A stretch of DNA of 64,000 nt from Planifilum fulgidum (GCF_900113175.1 NZ_FOOK01000006.1:1-64000); one strand, 5' to 3'. Shown: positions 33,450-43,103, counted from the stretch's first letter. Translations and numbers: made by a program. The notes: generated by a model not told the origin, from the sequence alone.

Positions 33450-34979
33450 TTATTTCCGCCGCAAAAACTGCACCGCCAAATTGAGCAATTCCTTCAGCGA
33501 CAGATTCCATCCTTTTCCATACAACAAACGGATCAGGTATCGGATCGCATCCGTCTGCCGTTCGGAATAGGGATACCAGTTGATCTCCCGCTTTTTCCTC
33601 CCGGGGTGGGAGATTACCGACACCCGGTGACAGAAGCTCAACAGTCCCTCCGGACCGTGGTACCGGCCGATCCCGCTCCACTTGACCCCGCCGTAGGGAA
33701 GGCCCGGATTCGCCATGTTGATCATGACGTCGTTGATGCACACGTTCCCCGCTTCGATCCGCCCGGCAACCCGGCGGGCTTTCTTGCGGTTCTTCGTCCA
33801 GATGCTGCTGTTCAGGCCGTAGGGCGTGTCGTTGGCCAGCCGGATCGCTTCCTCCTCCGTGTCGAAGGGCATGATCGGCAACACCGGTCCGAAGGTTTCC
33901 TCCCGCATGATCCGCATCGAATGGTCCACATCCGTCAAAACCGTCGGTTCAAAATGGAGCCCGTCGGAACCGGTTCTCCGCCCCCCGCACAGGATTTTCG
34001 CCCCTTTCTCCTTCGCATCGGCAAGATGCGCCTCCACGATGTCCAACTGCCGGGGGAAAGTCATCGATCCCACGTCGGCCCCCTCTTCCGTCAACCGCAG
34101 GGCTTCCGTCCGTTCCTTCACCATCCGGACGAACGTCTCATACACCGACGACTCCACGTAAAGGCGCTCCACCGCCATGCAGGTTTGCCCGGCGTTGGTG
34201 AAGGCGCCCCAGACCGCCGCGTTCGCCGCCCGGCGCAGATCGGCGTCGGCGAAGACGATCATCGGATCCTTTCCGCCCAATTCCAGGTCGACGGGAATCA
34301 GATGCTCCGCGGCGGCGGCCATCACCTTTTTCCCCGTGGCGACGCTGCCGGTGAAAAAGATCTTGTCCGGGCGCGCCTGGATCAGCCGTTCCCCCACCTC
34401 TTTTCCCCCGTGGATCACCTGCACCACATCTTCCGGAAAACCGACTTTCCGGAAGACCTTCTCGATCAAAAGACCCGTGAGGGGGGACACCTCCGACGGC
34501 TTGATCAGCACGGCGTTTCCGGCAACCAGGGCGGAAATGGCCGGAATCATCGCCAACTGAAAGGGGTAATTCCAGGGAGAAATGACGGCCACCACTCCCA
34601 TCGGCCGGTACTCCACCCAGGAGCGCCGGCCGATCAGGGTGATCGGTGTCGACACCTTCTTCGGCTTCAGGATGGAGGCGGCCTTCTTTTCGTAATACTT
34701 TATAAAATCGACCGTCAGCAAAATTTCTGTCATCAGCGCCTCCAGATGCACTTTGCCCGTGTCCCTGACCACCGTCTCCGCCAGTTCATCGGCATGATCG
34801 ACGATATAGCGGCGAAGGCGGTTGATGTGATCCAACCGTTCCGCAAGGGGCAGATTCCCCCAACGCCGAAACGCCTTTCGCGCATGAACCATGGCCCGCT
34901 CAATCGCTTCCGGAGAAGTCTCCTCCAGTTCTCCGAGGCGCTCACCCGTCGCCGGATTGATCATTTCAATGACACCCAT
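33450..34979 (-). CDS. Aldehyde dehydrogenase (NAD(P)-dependent, fatty-aldehyde type)
   Basis: Oxidises an aldehyde to the acid. About 510 aa with all catalytic marks: Asn in ISPWNYPFQL, the FFTGSVATGKKVM cofactor loop, general base Glu in LELGGKDP, nucleophile Cys in NAGQTCMAVE and the EETFGPVLPI motif. The C-terminus is extended (WYPYSERQTDAIRYLIRLLY and about 15 more residues), which resembles the membrane-associating tail of long-chain aldehyde dehydrogenases. GGGGGAGGG precedes two adjacent ATGs; the second (34979) has better spacing. Confidence 0.88.
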   Translation of the reverse strand: MGVIEMINPATGERLGELEETSPEAIERAMVHARKAFRRWGNLPLAERLDHINRLRRYIVDHADELAETVVRDTGKVHLEALMTEILLTVDFIKYYEKKAASILKPKKVSTPITLIGRRSWVEYRPMGVVAVISPWNYPFQLAMIPAISALVAGNAVLIKPSEVSPLTGLLIEKVFRKVGFPEDVVQVIHGGKEVGERLIQARPDKIFFTGSVATGKKVMAAAAEHLIPVDLELGGKDPMIVFADADLRRAANAAVWGAFTNAGQTCMAVERLYVESSVYETFVRMVKERTEALRLTEEGADVGSMTFPRQLDIVEAHLADAKEKGAKILCGGRRTGSDGLHFEPTVLTDVDHSMRIMREETFGPVLPIMPFDTEEEAIRLANDTPYGLNSSIWTKNRKKARRVAGRIEAGNVCINDVMINMANPGLPYGGVKWSGIGRYHGPEGLLSFCHRVSVISHPGRKKREINWYPYSERQTDAIRYLIRLLYGKGWNLSLKELLNLAVQFLRRK

Positions 34980-35105
34980 CATAACCCTCCCCCATCTTTT
35001 TTAAGACCGGTCAATACTCGTACAAAGGGATGGATGAAACCGGATGCAACCATACAATTCGCCAATCTCTTCCCGCCGACCTTCCCGTCCCGCGACGCGG
35101 GAGGT

Positions 35106-35915
35106 TCACGTTCCGTCCCGGACCTCCCGCGTTTTCTGAATCCTTTTCATGATCCTCGTGATCAGCCCGCGGGGCAAAAACCGGACCGAACCGACCAGCA
35201 AGCGATTGGACAGCCCGGGGATCGCCACCCGCCGGCCGGACATGAGCCCCCGGAAACCCTCCCGGGCGACGGTCTCCGCATCCATTTCACCGCGCTGGAA
35301 CAGTCTGGACGTTCCAAACCCCGCCCGGGAACCGAATTCCGTCCGGGTGGGGCCGGGGCAAAGGGCCGTCACCGTCACCCCCGTCCCCCGGACCTCCTCC
35401 GCAATCGCTTCGGTAAAGGAAAGGACATAGGCCTTGGAAGCATAATAGACCGACATCAGAGGGCCCGGCTGAAACGCGGCGGTGGAGGCCACATTGAGAA
35501 TTTTCCCCTCCCCCCGCCGGAGCATGCCGGGGAGAAACGCCTTGGTCAACCGGGTGAGCGCTTCGATGTTCAACCGGATCATTTCCCGTTCCCTCTCCCA
35601 GTCCGTCTCCGCAAACGGACCGTACACACCGATTCCGGCGTTGTTGACCAAGACGTGAACCTCGATCCCCGCTTCTTCCAGCTCCCGAATCAATTCCCCG
35701 CACGCGGCGGGTTCGGACAGATCCTTGACGACCACCCGGACGGAAACGCCGAAGCGCCTTCCCGCTTCTTCCGCCAGCCGCTCCAGCTTGTCCCGGTTGC
35801 GGGCGACCAGAATCAGATCAAATCCGCCTTCGGCAAACCGTTTTGCCAACTCGGCCCCGATGCCCGTCGAGGCGCCGGTGATCAGGACCGTTTTTCCAAC
35901 GCTTTTCCGGTGCAT
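35106..35915 (-). CDS. Short-chain dehydrogenase/reductase
   Basis: Classical SDR, 269 aa. Cofactor motif VLITGASTGIGAELAKRF near residue 9, NNAG near residue 89, catalytic Ser in NVASTAAFQPG and YxxxK in YYASKAYVLSF, then the CPGPTRTEF loop. Closest by pattern to DltE/YqjQ-like SDRs. ATG 35915 has GCGAGGGTG upstream. The substrate is unknown; the adjacent aldehyde dehydrogenase on the same strand hints at shared lipid-aldehyde metabolism, which is inference. Confidence 0.87.
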   Translation of the reverse strand: MHRKSVGKTVLITGASTGIGAELAKRFAEGGFDLILVARNRDKLERLAEEAGRRFGVSVRVVVKDLSEPAACGELIRELEEAGIEVHVLVNNAGIGVYGPFAETDWEREREMIRLNIEALTRLTKAFLPGMLRRGEGKILNVASTAAFQPGPLMSVYYASKAYVLSFTEAIAEEVRGTGVTVTALCPGPTRTEFGSRAGFGTSRLFQRGEMDAETVAREGFRGLMSGRRVAIPGLSNRLLVGSVRFLPRGLITRIMKRIQKTREVRDGT

Positions 35916-36070
35916 GGATTCACCCTCGCTTGACGGATCCGCAGGTGGCACGATCCACCGCCTGCGCATCCGGAAAACCCGCGGGGTTGCCCGCAGAATT
36001 CGGCTTCCACTTTTCCTCCATTATAGAAAAGGCGATCTTGCGCCCGCAATGCCCCCATCATGGTTCTATT

Positions 36071-36091
36071 AAATCGTAATTATTACGATTT
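36071..36091. promoter_or_regulatory. Zur box
   Basis: A perfect 21-bp palindrome with arms AAATCGTAAT and ATTACGATTT around one T, identical to the Bacillus Zur consensus core TCGTAATNATTACGA. It overlaps the -35 element of the promoter below, so zinc-loaded Zur would block RNA polymerase. Confidence 0.9.
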
Positions 36092-36117
36092 ACAAACCCC
36101 GGTCATCTCTCTATAAT
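36089..36117 (+). promoter_or_regulatory. Sigma-A promoter of the zinc-binding lipoprotein gene
   Basis: TTTACA (36089-36094), a 17-base spacer and TATAAT (36112-36117). Confidence 0.85.
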
Positions 36118-36151
36118 AAAACAAGGAGTTTACCGTCGGGAGAGTGAACCC

Positions 36152-37072
36152 ATGCCACGAGACAAAAAACTGCTGGTTGCCTTATCTCTCGTCATGATTC
36201 TGATGGCTGCGGGATGCTCCGGAGAAACGCAGGAAGATTCCGGCGGCGGACTGATGGTTTACGCCAGCGTGTATCCCCTCGCCGATTTTGCCGAAAAGAT
36301 CGGCGGAAAACACGTGAATGTCACCCTCCTCGTCCCTCCGGGAGTGGAACCCCACGATTTCGAACCCACCCCCAGGGACTTGGCCCGGTTGAGCCGCGCC
36401 GACGTCTTCATCTACAACGGAATCGGATTTGAAGCATGGATCAAAAAGGCCAGGGAGATCCTGGATTCCGAGCGGACGGTGACCGTCGACGCCTCCGCAT
36501 CGCTAAAGCCCCTGTACAGCGGATCGGGAAAAGGGCGCCAAGAGGCGGACCCCCATGTCTGGCTGGATCCCGTGCGGGCGAAAAAAATGGCGGAGGCGAT
36601 CCGGGACGCCCTGATCAAAGCCGATCCCGATCACGCCGCCGATTACCGGACCAATTTCGATCGGCTCTCCCGCCGCTTTGACGAACTGGACCGAACCTTC
36701 CGGGAAATCGCGGAAAACGCGGAAAAAAGGGAGTTTGTCGTCTCCCACTCGGCCTTCGGCTACTTGGCGGATCGATACGGCCTTCGTCAGATCGCCATCT
36801 CCGGCTTGTCCCCCTCCGACGAGCCCGGTCCGAAGGAATTGAAGGCGGTGATCGAGGCGGCCAAGCGGCACCGGGTAAAGGTCATCTTTTTCGATTCCCT
36901 CGTTCCGGGGAACCTGGCCGAGACCGTCAAGGAGGAAGTGGGTGCCGAAGCCCTGGTGCTGAATCCCCTGGAGGGGTTGACGCCGCAGGAGGAGAAATCC
37001 GGGGAAGACTATTTCTCCATCATGGAAAAAAACGCCGAAAACCTCGGCAAGGCGCTGGGATCGGCCGAATGA
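36152..37072 (+). CDS. znuA: Zinc ABC transporter substrate-binding lipoprotein (ZnuA/AdcA-like)
   Basis: Captures zinc outside the membrane for an ABC importer. The 306-residue protein starts with a lipoprotein signal ending AAGCSG (Cys22). Zinc ligands of cluster A-I proteins are present: His in VEPHDFEPTPRD, His in ADPHVWLDPVRAK, His in VVSHSAFGYLADRYG and the acid in FFDSLVPGN. The usual His-rich loop is absent (SGSGKGRQEAD instead). No permease or ATPase genes are adjacent, so it must work with a transporter encoded elsewhere. Control by Zur is visible in the promoter. Confidence 0.92.
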   Translation: MPRDKKLLVALSLVMILMAAGCSGETQEDSGGGLMVYASVYPLADFAEKIGGKHVNVTLLVPPGVEPHDFEPTPRDLARLSRADVFIYNGIGFEAWIKKAREILDSERTVTVDASASLKPLYSGSGKGRQEADPHVWLDPVRAKKMAEAIRDALIKADPDHAADYRTNFDRLSRRFDELDRTFREIAENAEKREFVVSHSAFGYLADRYGLRQIAISGLSPSDEPGPKELKAVIEAAKRHRVKVIFFDSLVPGNLAETVKEEVGAEALVLNPLEGLTPQEEKSGEDYFSIMEKNAENLGKALGSAE

Positions 37073-37126
37073 GCCCCCGCCCTTCGGCGGAAACCGCGGA
37101 ACATCTTGAAATCACGGGGTGATCCG

Positions 37127-38071
37127 ATGGAAAAGACCCCTGCCCATCACAACAAATGGATCTCATATAAAATTCCACCGGACTGGGACGGAAAAAAAGT
37201 GGAGGAGGTCCTGAGGGGCCCCCTCGCCCTCTCCAACCGGATGATCAACCGCCTGACCCGGTGCCGCGGAATTCGGCTCAACGGCCGGATGCCCTGGCTG
37301 GGCCGGCGGGTGAAGAAGGGGGATCGCCTGCGCGTCGCCGTCAGACCCCTGGAGCGGTCCGACTTGGTCCCGGAACCGGTTCCCTTCGGCCTTCTTTACG
37401 AGGATGCGGATTTGATGGTGGTGGACAAACCGGCGGGCGTCAATGTCCATCCCGTCCATCCCGGGGAGACCGGCACCCTGACCCACGGCATCCTTTACCA
37501 TTGGCAAAGTCAGGGCTTCGAAGGACGGGTCCGCCCCGTGCACCGGCTGGACCGGGACACCACAGGGGTTCTGCTCATCGCCAAAAACGCCTACATGCAC
37601 CAGCTGTTGGACCGCCAGCTGAAAAACCGGTCCATCGGGCGGATCTACCTCGCCATTGTGCAGGGCCGTCTCACCCGGGAGACGGGCGCAATCCGCCTGC
37701 CCATCGGTCGGGACCCGACCCATCCCCTCCGCCGGCGTGTCGCCGAGGACGGAGCGGAAGCGATTACCCTGTACCGGGTTCTCGCCTCCACCGAACAGGC
37801 CTCCCTGATCGAGGCGAGGCTGGAGACCGGCCGAACGCACCAGATCCGCGTCCATTTCGCCCACCTGGGACACCCCCTGTGGGGAGACCGGCTTTATGGA
37901 GGCCCCGGCAAACTTATCGGAAGGCACGCCCTCCACGCGGAACGCCTGTCCTTCACCCATCCCCTGAAGGAAGAGAAGATGACCTTTTCGGCACCTCCGC
38001 CGCAGGATTTTGCCCGGCTTATGGAGGCACTGGGACTCCGAGGGAACCGCCCGCCGGCCCCTACGGCATGA
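37127..38071 (+). CDS. RluA-family pseudouridine synthase
   Basis: Isomerises uridine in rRNA or tRNA. 314 aa: an S4-like N-terminal part (VEEVLRGPLALSNRMINRLTRCRGIRLNG) and the catalytic domain with VHRLDRDTTGVLLIAK (catalytic Asp), LYEDADLMVVDKPAGVNVHP, IYLAIVQG and LETGRTHQIRVHFAHLGHPLWGD. The start at 37127 has GGGGTGATCC in front; an ATG at 37106 lacks support. It may be the equivalent of YjbO/YhcT of Bacillus. It ends just before a convergent gene. Confidence 0.9.
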   Translation: MEKTPAHHNKWISYKIPPDWDGKKVEEVLRGPLALSNRMINRLTRCRGIRLNGRMPWLGRRVKKGDRLRVAVRPLERSDLVPEPVPFGLLYEDADLMVVDKPAGVNVHPVHPGETGTLTHGILYHWQSQGFEGRVRPVHRLDRDTTGVLLIAKNAYMHQLLDRQLKNRSIGRIYLAIVQGRLTRETGAIRLPIGRDPTHPLRRRVAEDGAEAITLYRVLASTEQASLIEARLETGRTHQIRVHFAHLGHPLWGDRLYGGPGKLIGRHALHAERLSFTHPLKEEKMTFSAPPPQDFARLMEALGLRGNRPPAPTA

Positions 38072-38090
38072 CGGGCGGTTTTTGCGTCTG

Positions 38091-38393
38091 TCACGCCATT
38101 TTCAACAAGGCTTCCCGGCCGGTCATGCCGGGGCGAATCCCGCGGCGCTCCGCCTCCAGGGTAACCGATTCCAGCGGGGCTTCCAGCAAATCTTCCAGAC
38201 TGCGCACGCCGACAGCCCGGCCGGCCAATATCCCGCGCTCCGCCAATTTTTCATTCAGCAGTTTCACATCGAGCGCGCCGCACATGATATATCCTTTGTC
38301 CGTCGTCAAAACCAGCAGCCTCGTCTTGGGAAGCGCCACTTCCACGCCGATCACCCGGAGGCCGTCCACATCAAAGGGTTGAAGCCGTACCAA
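38091..38393 (-). CDS. yunC: DUF1805 protein, YunC-like
   Basis: A 100-residue protein closely resembling Bacillus YunC: VALPKTRLLVLTTDKGYIMCGALDVKLLNEKL and GILAGRAVGVRSLEDLL, ending GREALLKMA. TTG 38393 (MVRLQPF) follows AGGGAGGG. The family has a known crystal structure but no established activity. It closes a four-gene run with YunE- and YunD-like genes. Confidence 0.87.
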   Translation of the reverse strand: MVRLQPFDVDGLRVIGVEVALPKTRLLVLTTDKGYIMCGALDVKLLNEKLAERGILAGRAVGVRSLEDLLEAPLESVTLEAERRGIRPGMTGREALLKMA

Positions 38394-38458
38394 AAAAACT
38401 CCCTCCCTCGATTTCATTCCCTATCAGGGTATGTCGGGGAGGGAAACGGGTTGCCTGT

Positions 38459-38716
38459 TCAATGGAGATGGGGAGGAACGAAGGACGGCTTCCAAAGAGG
38501 AATTTTTCCTTCCTGCGCCATCTTCATCTTCAGCATCTCCACGAGGTAGATCCCCATCATCTGGAACAGTTCCTCTTCGCTCATTTCATCGATCAACCGT
38601 TGGATATCTTCCCGGGTGTGTTCTTCCAACAAACTGAGAACCAGGGTCACCGGATCCTCTTCTTCGTCGTTCAACTGGTCCCGGTACAGTGAATAAACCT
38701 CGTCGACAAATCGCAT
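38459..38716 (-). CDS. Small acidic protein, DUF6154-like
   Basis: An 85-residue acidic helical protein, MRFVDEVYSLYRDQLNDEEEDP, with DIQRLIDEMSEEELFQMMGIYLVEML near the centre. GGAGGGT lies just before the start. Pattern and neighbourhood (between YunC and YunD) match the small DUF6154 proteins of Bacillales. Function unknown. Confidence 0.7.
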   Translation of the reverse strand: MRFVDEVYSLYRDQLNDEEEDPVTLVLSLLEEHTREDIQRLIDEMSEEELFQMMGIYLVEMLKMKMAQEGKIPLWKPSFVPPHLH

Positions 38717-38800
38717 GGAGAACCCTCCTTCTCTCTATTGTAGCCGATCCTTCTCCCCTCTGAAAACGGCAGGGGAACTTCCCTTCGGAACGTCCGGACC

Positions 38801-40231
38801 TTAAACCCGGATCCAACGGGGCACCAAACAGTCCTTGACCGATTCCGGACGCTGGAGCCGCCAGGCGAGCACATCCCGTAAAAATTCCGGAAGATAGTAG
38901 CGGACATCTTCTCCGTTTTGCAGCTCGAAATACCCCACGCCGAAGGTGAACATGTCGACACTGGCCACTTGGTATTTCCGGTCTTCCTGAAGCCGCTCGC
39001 CTCCCACGCGGACGGAGCGGATCTTCTGATAGGGCTTCGCCTCGGGACGGTACTCCACCTGAAGCCCGGAAACATTGATCGTTCCCAGCCGTTCACCCCG
39101 GAATCCAAAACCGCGGATCTTAAGGCGCTGAAACTCCTCCAGCAGGGCCTCCTCCAGCGTGCGCAGGATTTGCCGCCCCGTCAGCATCATTTTACACGGA
39201 TTGATCGGATGTGGACAGATCTGATGCAAGCGCCCCTTTGTCACCGGCCCGCGATCCAGCCCGCCCAACAGCTGCCCGGCATTGACCAGGGCCACCTCGG
39301 CCCCCACCCACTCCCTCAATCCGTCCGCCAGGAGGTTTCCCAAGGGAGATTCCCGGTACCAATCGATGGAGAGGGGGCGATCCAGGCATCCGATCGGGCT
39401 GGAAAGAAATTTTTTTCCCTCCCGCCGGTGTAGCTCGATCCGGCGGAGGATCACTTCGGAATCACCGATTCCCTCCACAGGCCGCACCCGCCCCGATCCG
39501 CCGGCGATGCACCCTCTTTCGGCATCCCACTCCAGCGTGACATGCCCCACATGTTGTCCATACTTGCCCGCCGCGGCGATGAAGGTGTTTCCGACCCGCT
39601 CGGGAACCTCCAGCAGATGGTGGGTGTGACCGCCCAGGATCAGGTCGATCCCCGGCACCTCCTCCGCCAAACGGCGGTCCAGGGACAGACCGAGATGGGA
39701 AAGCAGCACGAGAACATCCACTTTTCCCCGGATCTTGGGCACCCACTCGGCGAGCACCTCCAGAGGATCGGACAGCCGCCAGCCCATCTGTTCATAAAAG
39801 ATCGGATAGGGGATGGTCGCCCCCAGAAAGCCGATGCGAAGGCCTCCCACCTCCCGGACCGCCCACTTTTTCAACCATTCGGGCCGACTCCCCCGGATGG
39901 GCTCGATATTGGTTCCGACAACGGAAAAGGAGACCCCCGCATACACCCGATCCAGAGCCTCCCGGGGAAAGGTGAGCAGTTCGTTGTTGCCCAAGGTCAC
40001 CACCTGATAACCGGTGGCCTCCAACACCGCCCGGTTGGCCATGCCGCCGGTTCCCTCCGTCTCCATCCTCCCCCGGTCCATGTGGTCTCCCACGTCGACG
40101 GCGATCCACGCCTCATCCCCTCGATTTTCCCGCTGAAGCTGTGACAAAAGCGTCGCGATTTTCGGCATCCGCTCGAAATGGCTGTGGAGATCGTTTGTGT
40201 GCAGGATGTGCAAATATTTCAGCCGAGTCAC
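38801..40231 (-). CDS. yunD: Metallophosphatase/5'-nucleotidase, YunD-like
   Basis: A 476-residue bifunctional nucleotidase-type enzyme, predicted to dephosphorylate nucleotides or cleave UDP-sugars. Metallophosphatase motifs: LHTNDLHSHFERM at the N-terminus, VDVGDHMDRGRM, TLGNNELL, LLSHLGLSLDRRL and LGGHTHHLLE; a 5'-nucleotidase C-terminal domain follows (NLLADGLREWVGAEVALVNAG). There is no signal peptide, so it is cytosolic, unlike UshA. GTG 40231 follows TAGGAGGAT. Confidence 0.88.
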   Translation of the reverse strand: MTRLKYLHILHTNDLHSHFERMPKIATLLSQLQRENRGDEAWIAVDVGDHMDRGRMETEGTGGMANRAVLEATGYQVVTLGNNELLTFPREALDRVYAGVSFSVVGTNIEPIRGSRPEWLKKWAVREVGGLRIGFLGATIPYPIFYEQMGWRLSDPLEVLAEWVPKIRGKVDVLVLLSHLGLSLDRRLAEEVPGIDLILGGHTHHLLEVPERVGNTFIAAAGKYGQHVGHVTLEWDAERGCIAGGSGRVRPVEGIGDSEVILRRIELHRREGKKFLSSPIGCLDRPLSIDWYRESPLGNLLADGLREWVGAEVALVNAGQLLGGLDRGPVTKGRLHQICPHPINPCKMMLTGRQILRTLEEALLEEFQRLKIRGFGFRGERLGTINVSGLQVEYRPEAKPYQKIRSVRVGGERLQEDRKYQVASVDMFTFGVGYFELQNGEDVRYYLPEFLRDVLAWRLQRPESVKDCLVPRWIRV

Positions 40232-40332
40232 AGCAATCCTCCTATCCCTGCAATTAGCGACCTTCTTTTCGGAGGCGGCAGGCGTCATGTGCCCCGCAGC
40301 AAAGGCCCGCCGGCGCGAGGCAGAACCGGGCT

Positions 40333-41151
40333 TTAGGACAGCCCCTCCCAAATCATGCGCACCGCCACCAGCAGCAGGGCCAGACGGAGGGCGACGAGCA
40401 GACCCCGACTGCTGAGACGGCTGGAGATCCAGGCCCCCAGCCGGCCGCCGAACCACGCCCCGGGGGCGAGAAACAGGGCCGCTTTCCATTCCACATTCCC
40501 TTGTGCCACATGACCCAAACTACCGATGACCGAGGAGAAGAAGATCATGAACATCGAAGTGGCGGTGGCCACATGGGGAGGAAAGCGGAAAAGGAACACC
40601 ATCACCGGAACCATCAACGCCCCCCCGCCGATTCCGAACAGGCTGGAGACCATCCCCACCAAAAAGGCGACGGCAAGGGCCGTGGGCCGGTGATAACCGT
40701 ACCGGTGAACGGTGCCGTCCGGATCGGTGAATTCCCGGGTCACACTCCATTTGACGGGCCGTTCCTTTCCCCTCTCCCCCACGGTCAGGACGATGGAGAC
40801 AAAAATCAAAAAGAGGCCGAAGGCGATGTAAAAGGAATCCGGCTCAAAGAAACGGTTCAGGTAGGCCCCCGTCGCCGCACCGGGACCGCTTGCCGCAAAA
40901 AAAAGCAAGCCGCTGCGGTAATCCACCCGGCGCTGCCTGGCATAAGTCAAGGTGGACGACAGGGCGGTCAGGACGATCATGACCAGCGACGTCCCCACCA
41001 CCACCTGGGGGGTGAGATGTCGGTATTCCGGAAAGAGGGCGGCCATCAGCAACAGGGAAGGAACCGCGATCACCCCTCCGCCCAACCCCGCCAGGCTGCC
41101 AAACGTCCCTGCCAGCAATCCGATCAATACAAAAAGTATCCATTCCTCCAC
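40333..41151 (-). CDS. yunE: TauE/SafE sulfite-exporter-family membrane protein, YunE-like
   Basis: About 272 residues, eight helices. The two TauE repeats are visible: GLLAGTFGSLAGLGGGVIAVPSLLL near the start and FLVGMVSSLFGIGGGALMVPVMV in the middle, the GxGGG glycine clusters typical of the family. GTG 41151 has GGAGA nine bases upstream. The transported anion is unknown (sulfite or organosulfonate in relatives). It is the first gene of the cluster that runs down to yunC. Confidence 0.87.
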   Translation of the reverse strand: MEEWILFVLIGLLAGTFGSLAGLGGGVIAVPSLLLMAALFPEYRHLTPQVVVGTSLVMIVLTALSSTLTYARQRRVDYRSGLLFFAASGPGAATGAYLNRFFEPDSFYIAFGLFLIFVSIVLTVGERGKERPVKWSVTREFTDPDGTVHRYGYHRPTALAVAFLVGMVSSLFGIGGGALMVPVMVFLFRFPPHVATATSMFMIFFSSVIGSLGHVAQGNVEWKAALFLAPGAWFGGRLGAWISSRLSSRGLLVALRLALLLVAVRMIWEGLS

Positions 41152-41318
41152 TGCCGTCACTCTCCATTGCCCTTTTTCAACCCATCGTAACATGTCCTGC
41201 CCCCGGCGAAAAGAGATGACCGAGCCGCCTCCAGGGGTCCCGCCGGGGATGTCCGCGGACCGGTGACGATGCCGCCTTCCAATCCTCTGTAGGCCTTGCA
41301 GAGTCCCGAAAGGTCGGT

Positions 41319-43103
41319 TCACCGCCCGTCCGCGGCGGTTTTTCCGTCGCCCGGCCGGATCCACAATTTCCGGAAATCCGCCCAGCCGAAGGAATCGAAG
41401 GTCAGCCCCTGAAGATTCCGGGGATATTTGATCCGTTTGTACAGGTGGCACAGAAACAGCATCGTCAAATCGCGGTGAAGAAACCCCTCCACTTCATCGA
41501 TAATCCTCCTCCGCCCCTCGCCGGACGGTTCGCGGACAAACCGATCCGTCAGGCGAAGGGTGGCGTTCAGACGTTCCGGATCCAAAAAGCGGCGAAACAG
41601 GTTGGTGTTGCGAAAAAACATGAACCAGCTCGACTCAAAATCCGAATCGAAAACGTCCGCCATCAAAAACAGATCGGCCTTTTCCTCCAATTCTTTGCGG
41701 TACAGCCAGTCGATCGGCACCGGAACGGGCGAAATCCGCACCCCCACCGCCTGCGCCCGTCTCCGGATCCAGTCGGCAACCTCAGCTTTGGTCCCGCAAT
41801 TCCCCTCCGATTGGTCAAAATAGTACAGAGACAGCGTCTCCCCGGCGTAACGGCTCCCCTCCAACCACGAACGCGCCTCATCCAGGGAGGATGGCGAAAC
41901 CTCCGCCGACCGGCTCTTTTCCGGCAACATGCTGTCGGCAGGAAACCGGTCGTTTCCCCCCAGCTCTTTCACCATCCGCCTGCGGTCGCAGATCTCCCGC
42001 ATCGCCCGGCGAAAACGGATATCATGTTGCGGTCCGGGCCTGCGAAAATTGAAAACCAGCATCTCGCAGGCAAATTGTTCGAACAGCACTTCCCGCTCGC
42101 CGCCGCCTTCATCCTCCCCCGGCAACTGATACCGCGCTTCCCCCTTCTTCTCCCCCGGAACAAGCCAAAGCTCGATCCGATCCAAAAGCGGACGCTCCCG
42201 AAAATAACCGTCGAAGGCTTCAAACACCACCCGGCTGTCCGACAGCTCCCGGATCTGAAAGGGACCGGTCCCCACATGTCGCCGGGCAGACGCTTCGCGG
42301 GGACGGATCGATGTGTTGACGGTTCCGAGAAAACGGGGAAAAAAGGGCAAAGAATCCGTCAAACGGAACCTGATGGCGTGTTCGTCCATTACCTCGATTT
42401 CGGCAATGTAACGGGCCAGCCACGGCATCACGCTATTCGGCGCCTCCATCAATCGCCGGAAGGTGTGGCGGACATCCTCCGCCGACAGCAATCTCCCGTC
42501 GTGAAACCGGACCCCCTTTCGCAAATAAAAAGTCCATTCGGCATGAGCGGAATCCGATTCCCACGCGTGGGCCAGGTGAGGTCTTAGCAGACGCGTTTTT
42601 GCATCATAATGAACCAGGGTGTCATACACCTGGCGAACGAAGTGACACTCCGCCACCACCGACACGGCGGAAGGATCCAGGGTGGTCAGCTTACGGTAAA
42701 GGGGGATTTTCAGCACTTCCCTTCGCCGGTTGTCCGCCTGCTCCACCTGCAGCCCCAGCCGGACGTGGAGGCGCTCCCGGCACCGCTCCCACACCTCTTC
42801 CGGAAGTTCCCCACGGCGCAGGAACTCCATCGCATCATGGACCCGACCCTTTTCCAGCAACTCGGTAAAGTGGGAAACGGCCATCTCCTCCAGCCCCCGC
42901 TGAAAGATGAGAACCGACCGATTTCCCCGTCCGCTTCCGGGCATCCAGAGGATCCATTTTCGCTCCTCCATTTTTCGGATCAGATGCTTCACATTGCGTC
43001 GGGTGCAGCACAGCGTCTCCGCCAATTCCGCCACCGTGACGGGCATTTTTTCTTTTCCCGGATAAGCCGACCGCAATCTGATGTAGTGTTCCACCAAGTT
43101 CAC
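41319..43103 (-). CDS. SgrR-like transcriptional regulator with solute-binding domain
   Basis: 594 residues: an N-terminal SgrR-type winged helix (ELAETLCCTRRNVKHLIRKMEERKWI, then WMPGSGRGNRSVLIF), followed from residue ~150 by an SBP_bac_5 periplasmic-binding-type domain (LTTLDPSAVSVVAECHFVRQVYDTLVHYD, WTFYLRKGVRFHDGRLLSAEDVRHTF) without a signal peptide, so the sensor is cytosolic. In E. coli SgrR senses sugar-phosphate stress and lies near the sugar exporter setA. Here the gene is divergent, 109 bases away, from an MFS exporter, the same logic. Confidence 0.88.
   Translation of the reverse strand: MNLVEHYIRLRSAYPGKEKMPVTVAELAETLCCTRRNVKHLIRKMEERKWILWMPGSGRGNRSVLIFQRGLEEMAVSHFTELLEKGRVHDAMEFLRRGELPEEVWERCRERLHVRLGLQVEQADNRRREVLKIPLYRKLTTLDPSAVSVVAECHFVRQVYDTLVHYDAKTRLLRPHLAHAWESDSAHAEWTFYLRKGVRFHDGRLLSAEDVRHTFRRLMEAPNSVMPWLARYIAEIEVMDEHAIRFRLTDSLPFFPRFLGTVNTSIRPREASARRHVGTGPFQIRELSDSRVVFEAFDGYFRERPLLDRIELWLVPGEKKGEARYQLPGEDEGGGEREVLFEQFACEMLVFNFRRPGPQHDIRFRRAMREICDRRRMVKELGGNDRFPADSMLPEKSRSAEVSPSSLDEARSWLEGSRYAGETLSLYYFDQSEGNCGTKAEVADWIRRRAQAVGVRISPVPVPIDWLYRKELEEKADLFLMADVFDSDFESSWFMFFRNTNLFRRFLDPERLNATLRLTDRFVREPSGEGRRRIIDEVEGFLHRDLTMLFLCHLYKRIKYPRNLQGLTFDSFGWADFRKLWIRPGDGKTAADGR

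Noticed and set aside
33606-35933. 775-codon plus-strand frame
   Set aside because: It runs opposite the aldehyde dehydrogenase and SDR genes, whose catalytic motifs are intact; its composition (His/Pro/Arg rich) is that of an antisense frame.
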